This document shows, in pieces, positions 5,656 through 5,656 of a DNA stretch of 5,656 nt. The stretch comes from Bacteroidia bacterium (GTDB lineage Bacteria; Bacteroidota; Bacteroidia; Flavobacteriales; NORP286). The notes beneath the pieces are model-generated. The model was not told the origin of the DNA, did not search any database, and saw only the letters and a list, made by a program, of their open reading frames with translations. Location: contig JAESTI010000259.1 of NCBI GenBank assembly GCA_016763665.1, forward strand, positions 1 through 5,656, written 5' to 3'. The number at the start of each line of letters is the position of its first letter. The stretch's first letter is position 1. A program made the position numbers and the translations under genes.

Positions 5656-5656
5656 C

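Overview
The window is AT-rich and comes from the chromosome of a member of the Bacteroidota. Four independent signs point there: promoters of the Bacteroidota type (TTTG at -33, about 19 bp, TAnnTTTG at -7); mostly AT-rich start regions with little or no Shine-Dalgarno sequence; a short-form RaiA/HPF; and the gene order bS21 (rpsU), XerC-type recombinase, RaiA/HPF, tRNA-Thr, which in this phylum usually leads into the tuf/secE/nusG region. No species can be named from the sequence. All genes lie on the + strand.

Left part (1-3647): three genes with no obvious shared pathway. The first is the 3' part of a multi-pass membrane protein of the TMTC-like glycosyltransferase type (GT-C fold) with a C-terminal run of TPRs. 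It is cut off by the window start. Next is a small protein with one membrane anchor, a Lys/Tyr-rich linker and two helix-hairpin-helix (ComEA-like) modules. Then comes a complete acyl-CoA dehydrogenase with its catalytic Glu. The second and third genes each have their own promoter, so these are probably separate transcription units.

Right part (3648-5656): a translation-related cluster. rpsU has a full-consensus promoter (TTTG-N19-TAttTTTG). xerC and raiA follow in the same direction with gaps of 68 and 43 nt and no convincing promoter of their own, and a strong hairpin terminator follows raiA. The likely unit is rpsU-xerC-raiA. A second full-consensus promoter then drives tRNA-Thr(UGU), which ends one base before the window edge and probably begins a tRNA/tuf operon.

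The most interesting signal is translational. raiA has a strong Shine-Dalgarno sequence (AAAGGAG, 7 nt before ATG), while the other starts in the window have none or only a weak one. In Bacteroidota bS21 helps hide the anti-Shine-Dalgarno of 16S rRNA, so a hibernation factor with a strong SD on the same transcript as bS21 suggests a feedback link. This is inference. I found no mobile element, CRISPR array, toxin-antitoxin pair or defence system, and apart from this possible coupling the region looks like ordinary housekeeping chromosome.
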